Below, piece by piece: positions 62,227 to 64,000 of a DNA stretch of 64,000 nt (positions within the stretch are counted from its first letter, which is position 1; every line of letters begins with the position of its first letter). The notes under the pieces are model-generated. The model was not told the DNA's origin. It made no database searches and saw only the letters and a list, made by a program, of their open reading frames with translations. The DNA comes from Spodoptera frugiperda (lineage: Eukaryota > Arthropoda > Insecta > Lepidoptera > Noctuidae). A program made the position numbers and the translations under genes. Where the stretch lies: contig NC_064231.1 of the NCBI RefSeq assembly GCF_023101765.2, forward strand, positions 8,570,501-8,634,500. The letters run 5' to 3'.

Positions 62227-62614
62227 AATTTCGGCCTTTGTGGTAATTAGTGTATTAGCTTTTTGCATTGGTGTTTAAATAAATTAAATAAACAGTTCAT
62301 CGTACTTTGTCACCAAATAACAATCACGTAAGAAGTCAAATATTGAATTTATTTTATTTTTTACTAGTTTATACCAAAAATACATACAAAGAATAAATAA
62401 TGCGTTCTTACGTTTTGATTTTAATTGATAAAACTGTAAATATACAAAACTGATAAGTATCAACATTAATGTTATATAGGTATAACATATTTTGTAGATA
62501 TACACAAACGCTTATCGATCAAATCAATTAAAAATAATATTGTATTGGTGACGATGTTTAACGTATGTTATTTCGTTTCTTCTTTCTACAAAATATTTCC
62601 TTGTATTAATCGCA

Positions 62615-62745
62615 TTTAGTATTATAAATGTAAAAGTTTGTTTATCCCTATATACAAATGTTTGTCAATCACGCTGAAACTACTGATCAGATTTTGTTAA
62701 AAGGAGACTGGGAAGTCATGGGTCCTAATGTATAATGTTTATCTC
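62615..62745 (-). mobile_element. Lep1/Helitron-like non-autonomous fragment, copy 3
   Basis: Reverse orientation: AGTATTATAAATGTAAAAGT, TTGTTTATCCCTATATACAA, GTTTGTCAATCACGCTGAAA, CTACTGATCAGATTTTGTTA. These are the complements, in order, of the terminal words at 27060 and 34815. Confidence 0.55.
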
Positions 62746-63204
62746 AAACAAAACCTATATCTTATAAAAAGCCTCAACTATTATTTTAAATTAAAGTTTA
62801 TTACTCTTATTACTACAGCATGTATTCAGCTAAAAGATTTATCTATAATCTTTTAAAAAGTCAAAACTATTTCTAAAAAATAATTTCTTTAGAAATACAA
62901 AACGTTCTTCATAAATGTTCTCCATCTTTAGTATAGACTATAGATGCTATCTAGGGCTGTCTAACCGAGGTAATGAGTGTAAGCAGTTCCCTGGAGTCTC
63001 GTGTGGAACAGAGCAAGTGGCAAGTGGATAATTGCATCGTAATAGGCTTCGTCGACGGCAATGCGATTAGCTGGTAACCTACCCATAATACACAATGAAT
63101 TCTTGCGAAATTCACACAGCCCTGATATGCTTTATACATATAGTCATTGTAAAAGGAATCTAGTGATTGTTTCGTAATGTTCAAAATCGGATAAAATATG
63201 ATTG

Positions 63205-63320
63205 TATTTTTTTACTGTTGATGACGCGTAAGAATCGTAGCAATTGGCGTTCCATTGTCATTTCCTACCTCCATGGGATACAGGCGTGAAGTTAATGTAT
63301 GTATGTATGTATTTTCTATG
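63205..63320 (+). mobile_element. 5'-truncated non-LTR retrotransposon 3' end, copy 3
   Basis: Reads RKNRSNWRSIVISYLHGIQA and stops at TGA 63288, then a (TATG)n tail (AATGTATGTATGTATGTA). The upstream VDDA is out of frame because of a deletion. Same family as the copies at 47470 and 56365. Confidence 0.65.
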
Positions 63321-64000
63321 GCCTTATTTGGTTACATTCATGTTCTTAACTAAAAGGTGTGTAATTGTAAGGAAAACACAACATTACTTCTACGAATATA
63401 CTGATGTAATGAGTACGTATACGTAAAAGTATTTTACATACATTTAGAGAAAATACCGTCATTACATTTTTTATAGATTATTTTATAGCCTTATTATTTT
63501 CCTTCCCTCTTTTTTTGATGTCTGGTAAAACCAAGTTCCTATTGTCTATAGCAGAGAGGAAAACCAATAAGATTTAGGTATCACGCTTGTCGTGTCCTTC
63601 ATTTAGTGGTTTTTATATTAACCTACTTAAACGTATACCTAATTGTTCAATGAATGCCTAAACAAAAGGATCAGTACTAATGTACTTGTACATAAGTAAT
63701 ACTTAATTTAACGATAATAAACGTAATATATGTAGCGGTCAAGATAAATATTGATGAAAAAAAACTTTAGAGCTTATATTTTTCAAGTACATAACATTTT
63801 TAAAATTACAAAAATATTTCCATTTTCAACATTTACCAAAAGTTTAACTAATAAACCAGGAAATAGCATGGCATCATCTTTAACATACAAATAGACATAT
63901 AAACTAATAATAACACACACAATACCTATTAATACACGCCTAATAACCAAATTGAGGCCAATTACATACAATCTGGTTATAGATAATCAGCTTTATCAAG
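63321..64000. other. AT-rich end of window
   Basis: No gene or repeat was recognised. The 62-codon minus frame at 63783-63971 is hydrophobic because of AT-rich codons and has no supporting context. Confidence 0.35.

Overview
This window is AT-rich animal nuclear DNA, almost certainly from a moth and most likely a noctuid-like lepidopteran. The evidence is the repeat content. It carries several lepidopteran SINE families with tRNA-like heads and A-rich tails, 5'-truncated non-LTR retrotransposon ends, Lep1/Helitron-like fragments and short inverted-repeat (MITE-like) elements. The protein-coding share is very small. Most of the 64 kb looks like one or more very long introns or intergenic DNA around the 5' side of a large plus-strand gene.

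Three coding segments can be supported. (1) A compact, apparently intronless gene at 9519-9869 encodes a 116-residue, Glu-rich, helix-prone protein I do not recognise; a poly(A) signal follows at 10260. (2) A long first coding exon starts at 10353 and probably ends at a splice donor near 11071. It is Ser/Arg-rich and disordered. (3) A short GC-rich first coding exon lies at 58715-58788. Exons 2 and 3 are on the same strand and, with the donors I prefer, both end in the same splicing phase. That fits alternative first exons of one gene whose common exons lie downstream of the window, but this is inference and I cannot name the gene.

Several GC- and CpG-rich islands stand out: 2.05-2.33, 7.87-8.01, 18.9-19.08, 44.22-44.38, 49.68-50.0 and 58.64-58.79 kb. 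They look like promoters or enhancers. The palindromic cAMP response element TGACGTCA occurs eight times, against roughly 0.7 expected from base composition (hand estimate). Two of the copies form a perfect 24-bp palindrome around an E-box at 44279-44302.

Layout: 0-2 kb, SINE and LINE fragments; 2-9 kb, sparse regulatory-looking islands; 9.4-11.1 kb, the two coding segments; 11-25 kb, mostly featureless AT-rich DNA; 25.2-26.3 kb, a local tandem duplication; 27-39 kb, scattered SINE, Lep1-like and MITE copies; 40.0-41.3 kb, a decayed DNA transposon with a pogo-like N-terminal remnant and many copies of GGCAACTTTACC; 43-45 kb, CTCF-like motifs and the CRE palindrome; 46-57 kb, dense repeats, including a long foldback element and a SINE inserted into another repeat with an 11-bp target duplication; 58.6 kb, the short first exon; 59-64 kb, a second Harbinger-like MITE and more SINE/LINE fragments. 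No bacterial-type systems, CRISPR arrays, rRNA or functional tRNA genes were seen.
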